Source: Zopfochytrium polystomum (taxonomy: Eukaryota > Chytridiomycota > Chytridiomycetes > Chytridiales > Chytridiaceae). From it: a stretch of DNA of 64,000 bases. Shown piece after piece: positions 32,674 to 44,639 of this stretch. Made by a program: the position numbers and the translations under genes. The notes under the pieces were generated by a model. It made no database searches and was not told the DNA's origin. It saw nothing but the letters and a program-made list of their open reading frames with translations. Numbering within the stretch: position 1 is the stretch's first letter; each line of letters starts with the position of its first letter. The stretch covers positions 1 through 64,000 of the forward strand of contig JAIVFJ010000074.1 of the NCBI GenBank assembly GCA_025765615.1, in the 5' to 3' direction.

Positions 32674-35600
32674 TTATAAAGCAAAGACGGTCTCGTAGCC
32701 CATTCCTCGGAGCATGTCGCTGACGTTAACGTTAAAAATGGCCGGACTGCGACAGGGTTGGTTGCGGATTGGTGAGCGGCGGGGAAACGGGGATGACCAA
32801 AAAGGATGTTCAACGCAAGAGACCAAGAAGCTCACCCGCAGATGACAATAGCGACAGCATCCTGTGGCGCCGCGCTGCTGGCGGTGCTCGCTTGCACGGA
32901 CGACTGCGGCTGGAAACCTTCCGCCCAACCGCTAACCGACACCGCGCCTGACCCAATTTCGAACGATGGCACTCTGCTTGGTACACCGAGTCCGCCACCG
33001 CCACCGCCGCTGACGATGATGCTTCCAGGAACATCCTCCTGGACTGACGGCGGTACGCTCTCCGACATTGACGCCATCAGTATTCGCCCTCCACCTGGGG
33101 ATAGCCCTGCCCATCCGCCGTTGCCGCTCCCCGGGACGACCCCACCGGCAGTGCCGGTCGCTACTCCGGCCCCCGTCCCGCCTCCACCCCCGCCAGCATT
33201 CCGTGGCAGCGACCCACGTGAAAGCGTCCCTGCTCGCCGAGCAATTAGCTCGTCTCCACCAAAGATAGGTCGGAACCCGCTTGTCGACGAGCGATTCTCG
33301 CGCGCGGCCTGCACCGCCGCCGGACCGCTTGCGGCGGTTGCAGCGCGTTGAAGTGATTGCTCGATGGCATCTTGAATTTTTTTTTTTTTTTTTTTTTTTT
33401 TTTTGGTTTCGGGTTTCACAATGAAGGCATTTTTAGTGAGTAGAAGTGACTTACTCCGGCCAACCACAAATTAATCGAAGAGAACAAACATTCGGCCACG
33501 ATGCCGCTCCCCTGGGTGGACGCGGCCGTCGCTGCTCCTTGTGCAGCCATCCGGTTCCAAGTGCCGCTGTTCGCGCTGCCTGCCCCGCCCGCATTCCGCA
33601 GCCCTGATGTTACCACTGGCCTCGGCATGGTGGCCGCAACAACCTCCTCGTTGATCGTCCCCACAAGCGTGCTGAGTTCAGGCAGCGCCGAGAGACCCGC
33701 CGATGTTGGCCGCGAAAGTAGGTGAACAACGGACAAAGAACCGCACGCCGAAGCCTCCATTTTCGCCAGTTCGGCAAGTGCAAAAAGGTCCGTTTCGGTG
33801 CTATTCACCCAGAGCAGACTAATTTGGACGTTGGGACGGTTCGTGGCCGGATCTCGTTTTGCCTTCATCAGGTAGTAGTCGATTATTAGAAGCATGGGCG
33901 TTAACCCTGTGTTTGGTGATTTCAAATTGTGCAAAAGGCAAAGAATGTCTCTTTAGGACACGAATAGCAGGGAATATTGAACGGCACCTGTCCCTGCTGC
34001 GATCAAGCCGAGCTTTTTCCACAGTTTGTTTTCTGTGTGTGGGCTTGCAATATCGACGTTCATGACAGGACCCCGCATTCGTATCGTTTGGCACGTCATA
34101 AGGTGCGTCGTCATCTCACCGTTGTAATTTTTAACGATGAAATCTATGCTGCCAACATTGACAACGCGGACGGGCGTGTACGCTCGAGTCACAATCTTTT
34201 TGTTTTCGCCGACGAACTGAAAGTGAATAGACTCTCCCGGTCTGAAGCGTGCCTCGTCGTCTTCGTTTGGAAGCAGCACGTTGATTCGCCAAAGCTGCCG
34301 CTGCATACTGTCGGTCGCAACCATAGTTCGCGACCCCACTGCAAAGTGGCGAAACTTGCTCATCGACAGGGGCGGCCTCTTCTTAGGGCCACCAGGCGTG
34401 CCCGCGGCGGCAGTAGCGGCAGCTCCTCGCTCCATCGTATCTCCCGTCTGCACTGTCGACCCATCCACTGACTGCTTGCCGGAGGAGAGCCGCCGTCCAA
34501 TCGACAAGACACCATAGTTTCCCACGGTCCTTGCCAAGTCCAAGTACGATACCTCTGCCGCCTCCTCTTGCCTTACCCGGCCCACCACCATTTCGTTCAG
34601 TAAGTGCTGCGCGAATCTCGAGTGCGCGTGCGTATCTGCCACTGCTGCCTCCCGCCGTAAATCTGCAATGCCGCCTGCACCGCTGGCGCCCTTCGTTTTG
34701 GGTGGAGTCGGCTCCCGCGCACGCGCCATCGATCCCGACGCGCTGTCTGCCGTCTTGACGCGCCTCCCTCGACCTTGAGTGCGCCGCCGGGCCAAACTAG
34801 CTGCATCGTCAGTCCCACCGCCGCTTCCGCTGGCTGATACCACCGATGCCCTGTCGCCCCCGCGCATCATTGTCATTCGAAGCTGGGAGCGGTCCGCCCC
34901 AAAAAAGTAGCGAGTTGCGTCCAAACCAATCATGCGCACAATGGAATTCGAACCACCTGGGTGTGTGGGCAAGAACTTTTCCACGTCATCTGCACAAACG
35001 GTTGACCCCTCCATCTGTAAGTACATTTTAAACACCCGTATTTTAACAGAACTCACAAATAAAACCATCAATAACCAGCCACTGCGCTCCGACGGCCACA
35101 CGCCGGTTAATTTCTTCCCATGAGAACTCTGGGAGTTTGTCGGTCTCGCTCGTGGCATCATCTGTGGTCCGAAACCGGCCTTGGAGAAACTCTCCATAAA
35201 TAATGAGCGCCACAGGGCAGATCCAAACGGTTCCAAGATATGCGCGCGTAAGGAGTACGTTGTAAGAAGTTCCAGCAGAAATATCGTTGACTCCCAAATA
35301 GCCGTTGAAAAGACCAGAAAGGTACGCTGAGAAGCCTATGGTACGATGCAGCATCCGAAGAAGAGTGTGAAAGAAGGAATACTTTGGTGACACCAGGCGA
35401 ACAGTGAGGAGCCCTGCAAGGGAAGAAAGCAGCACGAGACCAACGGTAACAAGGCCCAGTTTGTAGTGCAGAAATGTTGAGTCTCCGTAATTTCCAATGA
35501 AAGCTGTCAGCGCTGCAACGAACACCTTGAAATAAATCGTTGTGGGAACTGTGCGATAGAAAGAGCATATCACTCACATTCGATGTGACCATTTTCATCA

Positions 35601-38600
35601 TGGTTTCGTGTATGACGAGCCACTTATTCACGTGGTAGTACCTTACAACGAAAACGCCGATTGGGAACACCAGCGCAAACGCGATGTACATCGTTACACC
35701 ATGCAGAAGCTTCAAGCTCATGCTGGCAGATGTCTTGACTGCGACAAAATCCGAACTAGACGTGGAGAAAAAGTTGACATAGCCGGCAACTCGATTGACG
35801 GGTCCGTGCCAGATCAGGTCCAGGCTGTCCGAGAATGCAAAAATTACAGGAGTCGAACCAGTCTTAATGACCGCGTCGAGTGGGTCGCCTGTGTCCAGTT
35901 TACGAGTGAATGTGACAACCCGCAGTGATCTGGTCTGAAGGTTCGTAACGTCGGCGACTTTGAAAATATCATTGGAGCTGCCTTGCGATACGTCGCTTGT
36001 CGGTGGTTGCGTCTGCGTGCTGTGCAAACGCGCAGCCAGTTTGAGCGTTGAAGTGTCACCCTGAAGGCGGATCATACCTCCAAGAATCGTAAACCGTAAA
36101 GCTTCCATTTCCCGAGTCGGTGCAAAAGTAAATATCCGTTCCCAACATATTTAGGCCGAAGCCGAAACCAAACCATCCTGATGCGTTACTCGCAAACTCA
36201 AAGGTCACGGTACCGTCGTCCATGCTTATGTTCCATCCCAGTCTTAGTCGACCCAGTACCTGAACGCTTCCGTCAAAGCCAGAAGAACCTGAGTTGGGTA
36301 CTGTGGCCGAACCGGACAAGAAATACAGCGACGATGCGTTAACGCCAACAAAAGGATCACTTGGATAATGAGGTATCCGGGAATTCGAAAGCACCATGCT
36401 TCCAAGTGTGTAATTGGAGAGGTCGGCGTGGTCTTCGGAAGTTAGGACCCCTACATTCTCGTACCAAAAGCGATCGCCGTCCCGGAGACGTCGAAATTGA
36501 TCCATCAGGGATACTCGCATGAGCGGGCCGATGAGGCTGTTTTTGTGAATATGATCCTCTGCAAACGCGCCTGATTATCGAGTATGGGAGGAGTTATTTT
36601 CATCATGTTGTCTTATATTTAGTCCTGGCAAGGCCTCTGGCTTTGACTCACCCACGTAGGCGTCGAAGTCGCTAATATTTGTGTACAACTGAGACAAAAT
36701 TCGCTGAACTTCTGTTTTGGAGGTAACGTCACTCCACGTTCTTGCCGGTGCCAAGTTGAATGCTTTTCGGCAAGTGTTGTAGTCGGGGATTCCAAGCTCT
36801 CGGGCACTTGATTTGGTTTAGGTCCCACAATCAAATAGACAACTTGTTGGGACCCCTACCGTTGCAGCCCGATCGCAGCAATGTCAAAATGCCCCCCAGG
36901 GTCTGCCAGTGGTAAGAAGCTCCGCATATCCTCCACAAACGTCGTGTCAATCACTTGATCGTTTTGCGTCGCAAAGCCTCTTAGTATGGACTCGATTCCG
37001 TAGGTCGTGACTTCGTCACATATGCTTTTATAGAATGCATCTCGAAAGATGAGATGTCCTTCGGGCACCTGGTTTCCGTAATCGTCTAGTCGTAAGACGA
37101 GCGGATTGATAGCACTGTGTCCGTAGCGGAAGGCTACATTTGCAAAAAATAGGTCAATCGTGGGGTCGACGGTCGGATCGTAGCCGGAGTAAGGGGGTAG
37201 TTGCTGGCCGGTGAGATCCGGAAAGTACTTCATGTCATGTTTTTGAGTGGATGGGGCGTGGGGAAAAGAGGAAGGGATAGCCAGATGCATTGTTAGCGAC
37301 AAAATGTGCTGGTTCTAGTTTCCAAGCCAGTGAGCGTACGAAGTAGGCGGTGGTTTTTTGGACAACAGCAATAACCCATCGGCGGGCTCGCTGAAAAAGC
37401 ATCTCGTCAGACCAATCTGGGTGCCTCGCTGCGAGTATCCTGGCCCGCCTGTTGTGCTCGCGAAAGAAAAGAGTGTACGTGACCGTCAGGTGCTGAGTAT
37501 TGACGGAGCAGCCATGTAAATTGGTACATCAGTGGGGGGCTGCGTGAAGAGAGCTCCAATGGATCCAAAAACAGCCAACTCGCTCACCGGCATCATGTTG
37601 ATGATGTCACTATTGTAAGTGAAGTGCCCGTCGAGAGGCCCTCCCACGAATCGCGGGGGGAACTCTCCGGTGGGAAGTATCTGGAACTTGAGGAGACCAC
37701 CCGAAAAGAGCCTCATGCTGGCCATCTCGTCCATTGAATTTCCGTACAGCCCGCTGCAGTCGATAAAGCTCGTGAAGGCATTGGTGACAACGCGAGAGTT
37801 GGTTGTGGCATTAACGGCCACGTACTGCGAGCGAAGAAAGTTGATGGTGTGGCCGCCCTGGCCGGTTGGGTCGAAGATCGGGTCGCCCGTCGGCACAGCG
37901 ATGGGAAAGGGTTCGGCTGTGCAGAGAGTGGCGTCGCGCGCGTGAGTCTTCTTCATTCACCGAGACAGAGAGCAGTGGACAGACAGACAGACCGACAGAC
38001 AGGCAAACGGGCAGACAGGCAGACAGGCAGGCAGAGACTCAGACACTCACATGCATTTCGCGGCAGGATCGTAATGTCCAGGTGCAGCATGACGCCCCAC
38101 GCAGGAAGAAAGTCAGTGACGCCTTCGGTGTTTTGCAGGTAGGGCTTGCGGCTGAAGAGCGCGTTGGAAATGACGCGTGCACCAGGGCGCGACGCTCCGC
38201 TTGGAGCTGAAGACCATGATGTGTTGCGGCAGAGGTCCCGTTTTCGTTACTTTGAGTAGCGTTGAAGAGGTTCCGTCACCCCCAAAGAGAAAAAAAAAGA
38301 AGTTTCCGCCTTCAAGCACTGACGCCAAGCTCGTTTGCCCTCATCGAAATGACTTACATTGACCAGGACCATACAGTGGCGGCACGCTCCGCTGGTAGGG
38401 ATTACCCACAGCCCCCCACATCGGGTTCGCAACGTTGTTTCCCTTGCCGTCCATTGACTGGACCTCGAAAGGAAGGCTCGCAGCAGCAGCACGACTATGG
38501 AGCAAAAGCTCTTCCCGATTTTCGCCCCGCGGCTGCTTCATTGATGGCCAAGCTCGACCATAGTTGCACGCGACGAGGAAAAGGATCAGTAAAGCTGAAG

Positions 38601-38610
38601 CTTGTGCCAT
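32674..38610 (-). CDS. Heme peroxidase-DOMON-cytochrome b561-cytochrome b5-FAD/NAD(P)H reductase fusion
   Basis: One multi-exon gene of about 1,690 residues. Exons I can join: 38610-38358, 38206-38051, about 37956-37340, 37227-36860, 36806-36652, 36570-36060, about 36060-35578, 35525-35057, 34989-33988, 33906-33455, about 33375-32836, 32746-32674. Order: signal peptide (MAQASALLILFLVACNYG); animal-type heme peroxidase (NPMWGAVGNPYQR, SGASRPGARVISNALF, TSFIDCSGLYGN, FFREHNRRA, proximal His in AFRYGHSAINPLVLR, ending DGDRFWYEN); DOMON (WFGFGFGLNMLGTDIYF); b561 core with five histidines in LLHGV, VIHETM, FLHYKLG, FFHTLLRMLHR; cytochrome b5 (VIDGFIYDVEKFLPTHPGG, second His in HSRFAQHLL); FAD site RAYTPV; NAD(P) site LIAAGTGLTPM; VAIVICG joined to PAIFNVN at the end. 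Exon joins at the b5 core, AAGTG|LTPM and ICG|PA restore family motifs exactly. Expected role: electrons from cytosolic NAD(P)H cross the membrane to the outer DOMON/peroxidase. The frame slips by one base near 37490 and 36063, and two joins (exon 2/3, exon 10/11) do not match in phase. Confidence 0.85.
37970..38045. repeat. CAGA-type microsatellite in an intron of the peroxidase fusion
   Basis: Imperfect CAGACAGACAGAC repeats between the second and third exons; a related GTCTGCCTGTCTG tract occurs in the 5' region of the protease gene near 30137. Confidence 0.7.
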
Positions 38611-38811
38611 CTCGGGGTGCTTGTGTAAAGGTGTTGGAGTCACCGCCGTCGTTTGTCAGTTGGCGGTTATTTTTGTCGTTCTGGTGGTCACGCCGGCTGC
38701 CACGAACGAGAATCTCGTGAGCACGATACCCGCTGGTACTCCCACTCCCGGCTCGTTCTTCTCGTCTTGGAGTTGTCACCCTTTAGTATATCCCCGACTA
38801 AAAGGAGAGAG

Positions 38812-38847
<36 letters not shown>

Positions 38848-38937
38848 CGGCCCAAACCATTCTCGAACCAGCCTGTTTGTCTCTCAATCTCCCTCGTCTC
38901 ACTCCACCCCAGGAAAAGATCCCTCGGCTTCTTCGAC
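38611..38937. promoter_or_regulatory. Shared divergent promoter region
   Basis: 327 bp between the start codons of the peroxidase fusion (-) and the transgelin gene (+), with a 30-base poly(A) tract (38813-38842) in the middle. No TATA box is evident. The poly(A) tract could act as a nucleosome-excluding element for both genes (inference). Confidence 0.45.
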
Positions 38938-40819
38938 ATGGCAGACGGCGACGACGGCCCCGTACGCGGTCTCGACAAGGACGTGAGTCTACCCCTCACA
39001 AGCACCGCAACCCCACCCACCCCTTCACCTCTCCTTCTCTGCCTCCCTAGCCTGCCAGTCTCCTTTCAGCTCGTTCTTGCCTTGCTTGTGTCAATCCCCC
39101 ACCAATTCATACCACCATCCGCCACTTTCAGTTATTGTTTCCTCCCTCTGCTCCTCCCCACCTGGCCTGCTGTGCTTCTTTGTGCTACATGTCTTTCTAT
39201 CTCTGGCGGAGGTGCCTCCCATCCCGACCGTCCATTCATCAGAACCTTGACAGTTGAAGTTAGGAGATTTGAATTTTCCAGCACACCCTTGATCCTCACA
39301 ATCATGCCTGTTGATCGTCCCAACGATCGTGAAGAATGGTGTCTCTATAAGGCCCTTGGCCACTCTCTGCACTCACCCTCCCTTTGCATATTCTTTTCCC
39401 TGGACGATAAATCTCTCCATCTCTCCGCCCTTCATGGCCTCTGCTGATCACTTTTGACCCACAGCTCGCTGAAAAGGCGAAGGCAAAGTATGATCCGAAG
39501 AGGGAGCAAGAAGGTTTGTGTTGTGAGAATTTTTTGATTGAATACAACCTCTCGCCGTATTGAACAGGTACACTCCCACCCTTTCAGCAAAGGAGTATAT
39601 CGAAGATATTTCTGGGGAAAAGTTTTCATCGTCAAGCTTCCACGAGTCCTTGAAAGATGGTGTGCTTCTCTGCAAAATGATGAACCGGATCATGCCCAAC
39701 CCCCCGATCAAGATTACCACTTCCAAGATGCCGTTCAAGCAGATGGAAAATATCGCCGCGTTCTTGGACCGAGTGGAAAAGCTGGGCGTTCCAGCGTACG
39801 ATCGGTTCCTGACAGTCGATCTTTATGAAGCGAAGAACATGGACCAGGTTATAAACTGCATCTTCTCGCTTTCTCGCTATGCTGCAGCTGCTGGCTTCGA
39901 TGGACCAGTGCTTGGACCTAAGCTCGCCTCTCGCAATGAGCGCACTTTTTCGGAAGAGCAACTGGCCCAATCCAAAAATATCGTTCCAAAATTGGCTTCT
40001 TTCACCAGCAAGGTTGGTTCCACACCTCTAACTGGAGGTCGACGAGAGATTGGTGGAATCTACCTCGACTCGTCGGCAAAATCGTCCCTCGAAGATGGCC
40101 TGGCCTCTGTTTCGATTGGGTCTGCGAAAACCGCTCCGGCATCGTCATCGGCGCCGCCTGCCTCGACCCCTGCCGTGCGCTCTCCGTCGCCTCCGCCGCC
40201 AGTGTCGACGGCCTCTGCTTCCGCCATCGGCTCCTACAAATCCGTTGGTGCTGCTCCGTCGATTGGATCGTACACGCCCACCGGATCCACCCCTTCCACT
40301 CCTACCCCTGCTCCCCTACCTACTTCGTACGCGTCCGCCCCAACGTCTGTTTACAGTAGCCCTCCGTCCGCAGTACCGACGGCGCCAATCTATTCCAGCA
40401 GTTCTGTACGTGCCGCACCTGTCGCTATAGTTGAAGAACCGACCCTTCGCCCCTCCGCGGTTGTCGAAACTCGTGCCGGAGGAACAGCCCACTCTTCCTC
40501 GTCCACACCCTCATATTCGTCCTACTCGGCTGGCGGCTCATCAGGAGGCACTTCCTCCCATGCGTCCTACTCCTCCTACTCCGCAAGCCAGCAACCGCCG
40601 CCGCGTGTTTCGTCAGCAGTGCCGTTTGGAACCTCTGGGCCCGGGACTACTTACGTGTCGTCTGCTGCGTCGCCACCCCCACCTGCTCCAGCGCCTGTCA
40701 CGCAGCCGAAGAAGCAGCCTTACCAGTACTACGATGATGATGACGAAGAAGTTGTCGTGATTGAGGAAGACGATGACTACAATGATAAAGACGACATTAT
40801 TGGGGCTTATGGACGGTGA
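38938..40819 (+). CDS. Transgelin/calponin-homology actin-binding protein
   Basis: Three exons (38938-38982, 39465-39513, 39588-40819) joined in frame at DKD|LAEKAKAKYDP and REQE|AKEYIED, giving 441 residues. A single calponin-homology domain spans about residues 25-135 (FHESLKDGVLLCKMMNRIMP, MENIAAFLDRVEKLGVP, DLYEAKNMDQVINCIFSLSR). The transgelin-type continuation LGPKLASRNERTFSEEQL follows, and a remnant calponin repeat GGRREIGGIY. Fungal homologues (yeast Scp1 family) cross-link actin filaments. Unlike the short yeast protein, this one has about 240 further residues rich in Ser, Pro and Ala and an acidic end (YYDDDDEEVVVIEEDDD). The first intron is about 480 bp. Stop is TGA. Confidence 0.92.
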
Positions 40820-42077
40820 ACTTGAAAATCTTCCTCGCTTCTGCTTGGGATGTTCCGGTACAAAAGTTGACCCCTTGTGGCGTTAACGCCACTCTTTTTC
40901 ATGACTTTCATTGTTCTCCTTCATTCCTCTTTTGTTAACGCGACTTCTGTGGTAGGAATGTTACCTTCGAAAGTATGGTCTGATGCAGTTTTTCAGTACC
41001 AAGGCCTTCCCCTTTCATGCCGCAATACTGTTCCTCCTTCCTGCGTTGAATTTTTTCGGGAGAAGGTCTCTTTTCTTCTTTCCTTTTTTTCACACGTTTC
41101 TTCGTCGTCGTTGTCTCGGCTGTCACCGTCCACCGTTCTGGGTGCACCGTCAAGAGGTCATTTCCCCTTCTTGTCCCCATCTTGATCGTCCGCATCGGCG
41201 AACATTTGGACTTCTTTGCTTCGCTTGTTTGCTGTTTCCTCTTGTTCTTTGCATACTACCCAGCCCCTCTGCCCCTCTTTTGACCCAGTCATCTGCCTGT
41301 TTCCTGCGACTGTAAGCCTTCCCGTTTCCTACTTGCGATTCCTCCCACCCCTGTACTGCCCTAATGGGACTGCACCTTTTGTCGTTCTACTTTTTTCGTG
41401 TTGTAGCTCCGAACGACTCAACGAATTCTCCAAATTTGGCTCACTAATAGTTTGCCGAATTAGTGGACGGAATAAACCAAAAACGAGCCTTTCACACGGG
41501 GCTTTGCAAAGTTCAACTCAATTCAGACAGACGGCAAATCACTTGTATTTTGGCCCGGCGACGAAATAGTTAAGGCTCCCTTGCCATGGGACAACCAAGC
41601 TGTCTGACTCTTTAATCGTCGTCGTGCGCCAACGGCACCGTAACCGCCTTTTTTGTGGTTTCAATAACTTAGCGGATCGTCGCGAAACTAAATGCGGCCA
41701 GAATTAGCTGAATCCTTTTGTTAGTGAGAGTCTAACATCTTGAAATTTCGAGGTTGGGATATTTCTTAGTAAAAAGACGCAAGGGTGGTTGGTTGCTTAT
41801 TATTATTTTCCTGTATTTACAATCTCTAACCCAAAGGGTGGCCCAAGGCCCTAGGCCCATAATGCCAGAGCCTACTTCGCATGTATTTAACGAGTTTTAT
41901 GAACTCAAGTTGGTACTTAGACCAACTCGCCATTTCTTTACATTTTAGTTCAAAAACTTGCTGCACATCAAGTTCAATACTAGAGCGTCTGGCTGCAGAA
42001 AACTGACTGCCCATGGAATATTTTTGTACTTTAAGACGAGCGACAACGACCCCAAAAAAACAGGCAGTTACAAAATT
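40820..42077. other. Intergenic; no gene supported
   Basis: T-rich 3' flank of the transgelin gene up to about 41560, then sequence without recognisable coding content. A minus-strand frame at 41826-42014 (ELKCKEMASWSKYQLEFIK) is short and not assigned; base composition there already resembles the repeat island. Confidence 0.45.
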
Positions 42078-42078
42078 T

Positions 42079-42640
42079 GTGAGACTATACTCACTCCTTT
42101 GACCTCGGATCTAGAGTGAGGAAAGCAATAATAGGCTAAACCAACTTTATTGGGCTGTTGTCTACAGGGTGTTTTAACCCTACTCCTTGCCTAGTCCACA
42201 AAGTATCCCTACACACCTGTCTAACAAGGGTCTCAACATAAATAATGAACATTCAGAGGGACACTCCTCGAAGGATCAATTCAGGCACCAATAAGGAAAC
42301 AGGCGGCAGTCCCAAGGGTGCAACACAACCACAGAATAAAAGAGAGAAGATTATCACGGAAGTAGCAATAGGACGGAGCAACTTAGCATCCCTTGTTGCT
42401 GGGGTGCTGAAGCCCTTGTTGTCGCCACTGACAAGGTAATTATAGAGGGGTCAGAAGGTTGCTGGTCAGAAACTCGCACACATGCACTGCACCTGTCCGC
42501 AACCACTCAAGCACTTGACCAAGGGGCTTTATCACATTGCACTTGTGCTCACACAACTCTCTCTCACAGTAAAAGGACTGAGCTCTCGGACTTAGGGACC
42601 CTGCGAGCGTCAAAGGCGTCGCCGACAAAGGCACTGGGGA
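42079..42640 (+). repeat. R2 repeat, copy a
   Basis: Begins GTGAGACTATACTCACTCC. The same block recurs inverted at 44640-45088 and direct at 45243-45960. Shared internal landmarks are CTTTATTGGGCTGTTGTC, GAACATTCAGAGGGACA and GGTGCAACACAACC. Possibly an LTR, since copia pol fragments follow it. Confidence 0.7.
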
Positions 42641-43585
42641 AAACATCATTGTGGGGGGTGGGTGTGATGTTGCAAGCTTTAAATTAAATGGAACAAAGCA
42701 AATGCAAATATCACTTCACACAAGATTCCTCACAGGAGAGTTGAAAGCTTTGCTCTCGACGGTATGTGCTGAAGCGGTAAACATTTATATTTTACTTTCT
42801 TGTTCTTCTTTCGCAGGCATAGGTGGTTCTCTGGAGACTGCTAGAACTGCTCAACTGAATAACTCTTGCGATGAGAAACTCGCTCTTTATGCCGGAGTTC
42901 TCAGATGCTCTACTTTCAGTACAGCAAATCGTGGGGCAGACTGGTCACAATGGGACCACAGCAGTTACGACCCTTTTACCTCCTTGGAAACACAGCAAAG
43001 ACTGCACACCAGGATAAAGGAAATGTGTATGTTGTGGACCCGTCTTCTGACAGGACGTACTGCTGTTGACAGGGCAGAGCTTGGAAGGGATCAGCCAGCT
43101 CCGCCTCAGGCGAGCTGCAACAGCAAACTGCTCCTTTGCAAACGGAACCACCAGCTTTAAGTCAAACCGACCCAGACCCTTACCAAGCCTCAGAACATTG
43201 AAGCGGTCTGAGCACTTTACAAGAAATTGGTCACCTGTCTTTATCTTCTTTGAAGCGCACTTGGTCAAATCTGAATAAGTTGGTCATTCATTTTTCCTCA
43301 TTCATGACATTCCCTGCAGTACATGTGATGTTGGTAAATTGAAAGCTTCACCAATAGACGCCACTTCCAGTTCAAACGCCACACTACTTGGTTGTTTACA
43401 GACTGATGCTGTCCCACTGTCTGCACATGGACACCATGGTGAAAAAAATTGGCAACTGGTTGTGGAAGAGTCAGCTTGTTGGCTTGATTTTGAGTTCCTC
43501 AACCTTTGTCTGACGCGTCCACAAGATTTCAATCTACCATCGATTGGTTTGAACATTGCTCTTATCGATTCGCTGCAGGCAACTG
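42641..43585 (+). pseudogene. Degenerate Copia-1-like protease/integrase fragment (forward)
   Basis: From about 42870 the DNA follows Copia-1 positions 7813-8530 in the same orientation, with the pre-integrase and integrase zinc-finger regions scattered over frames. The first 230 bases are unassigned. Confidence 0.75.
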
Positions 43586-44560
43586 GAGAGAAAGTCTCAT
43601 TGTAGTACTGACAAAAAACTGAGTGTATATCCCTGACCGACCAGGACGCCTTCAGAAGCGCTCAAGGTACCCTTCACTGTCAAATTTTGTAGGCAAACAA
43701 TCACTTGGGCTTTGTTGCAAAGCGATCAAAGATTCAGTCATCTTATTAACACACATGAGTGCTGTGCTCGCCATTCTCCTGTGCAGACGCTCGTGCTGGC
43801 ATCCGCCCGACACTCACCTGTTGCAGAGCGATCAAAGATTCAGTGATGAATCTCTGACACGGCAACAGGAAAGAAACAAAGAAAGAAAATAACAACTGGT
43901 TCACTCTCCCATCTGGTTCAGGTAAGCCAACAGGCTTGAGTATCTCACGCCCTTTTGGTCGAGCCACTTACTCCCTGACCTGCTTTGACGTAATCAAGCT
44001 GATCTCTGAGAGTTGACCTGCCTTCCAATACTTTGCAAAAGGAGAACAAATGGGCGGCATGGCCTCTTTATGTGAGTGAGGCAGGGAGTGGTAGCAAGTT
44101 CTGCTGGCGAACTATTTCTGTTGAATACACTGTGAATTCCTCTGGCTCAAGTGCAGTGTACACTTTGAGCACTTAGTAGAGCTCACGAAATTTTTCCTAG
44201 TTTGCAAAATTGTGACCCTAAAACTGTTCTCTGATTGTTAATGGAAGGACTTGCGGCAATTGAAGGTTGCTTTTGTAGTTTACAAAGATTTGCATTCAAT
44301 ACCAGGTAGTCACGAAGACTTGAGGGTTCTCATGATATATTTGGGGGGTTTGTTGCTTCCCTTGTTGGCTGTGGTAATGCTAGAATGTCTGGAGAAGTTG
44401 AACGCTCTTGTTGAGGAATTCCTGTTCCTCAGAAGAACCAGATGTATCAGAGAGCCCATTGAATTCGTGCTAGGCTCTAGAACAATAGGAGGCCTAGTCT
44501 TTGCCCAAGTTTTGAATTCTCCATCCTTGAAGATTTCCCCCTGTCACAGCTGACAGAAGA
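43586..44560 (-). pseudogene. Degenerate Copia-1-like integrase/RT fragment (inverted)
   Basis: Reverse-complement match to Copia-1 from about 9790 (at the left) back to about 8555 (at the right, where the integrase segment RCDRGEIFKDGEF is readable in pieces on the minus strand). It lies tail to tail with the forward fragment and covers the adjacent, not the same, part of pol. Confidence 0.72.
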
Positions 44561-44639
44561 ACGTGCTTTCCATGCTGTTCCCTTCTCTCCCCCCCCGCCC
44601 CCCTTTTCCTCATTACTGGTGATGACAAGGGTTCCCTTA

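Noticed and set aside
32806..33351. Proline-rich plus-strand ORF of 181 codons
   Set aside because: It is antisense to the glycine-rich exon of the peroxidase fusion, whose flanking splice joins restore the reductase motif.
33977..34471. Plus-strand ORFs in 33.9-34.8 kb
   Set aside because: Antisense to the cytochrome b5/FAD exon, which carries clear family motifs on the minus strand.
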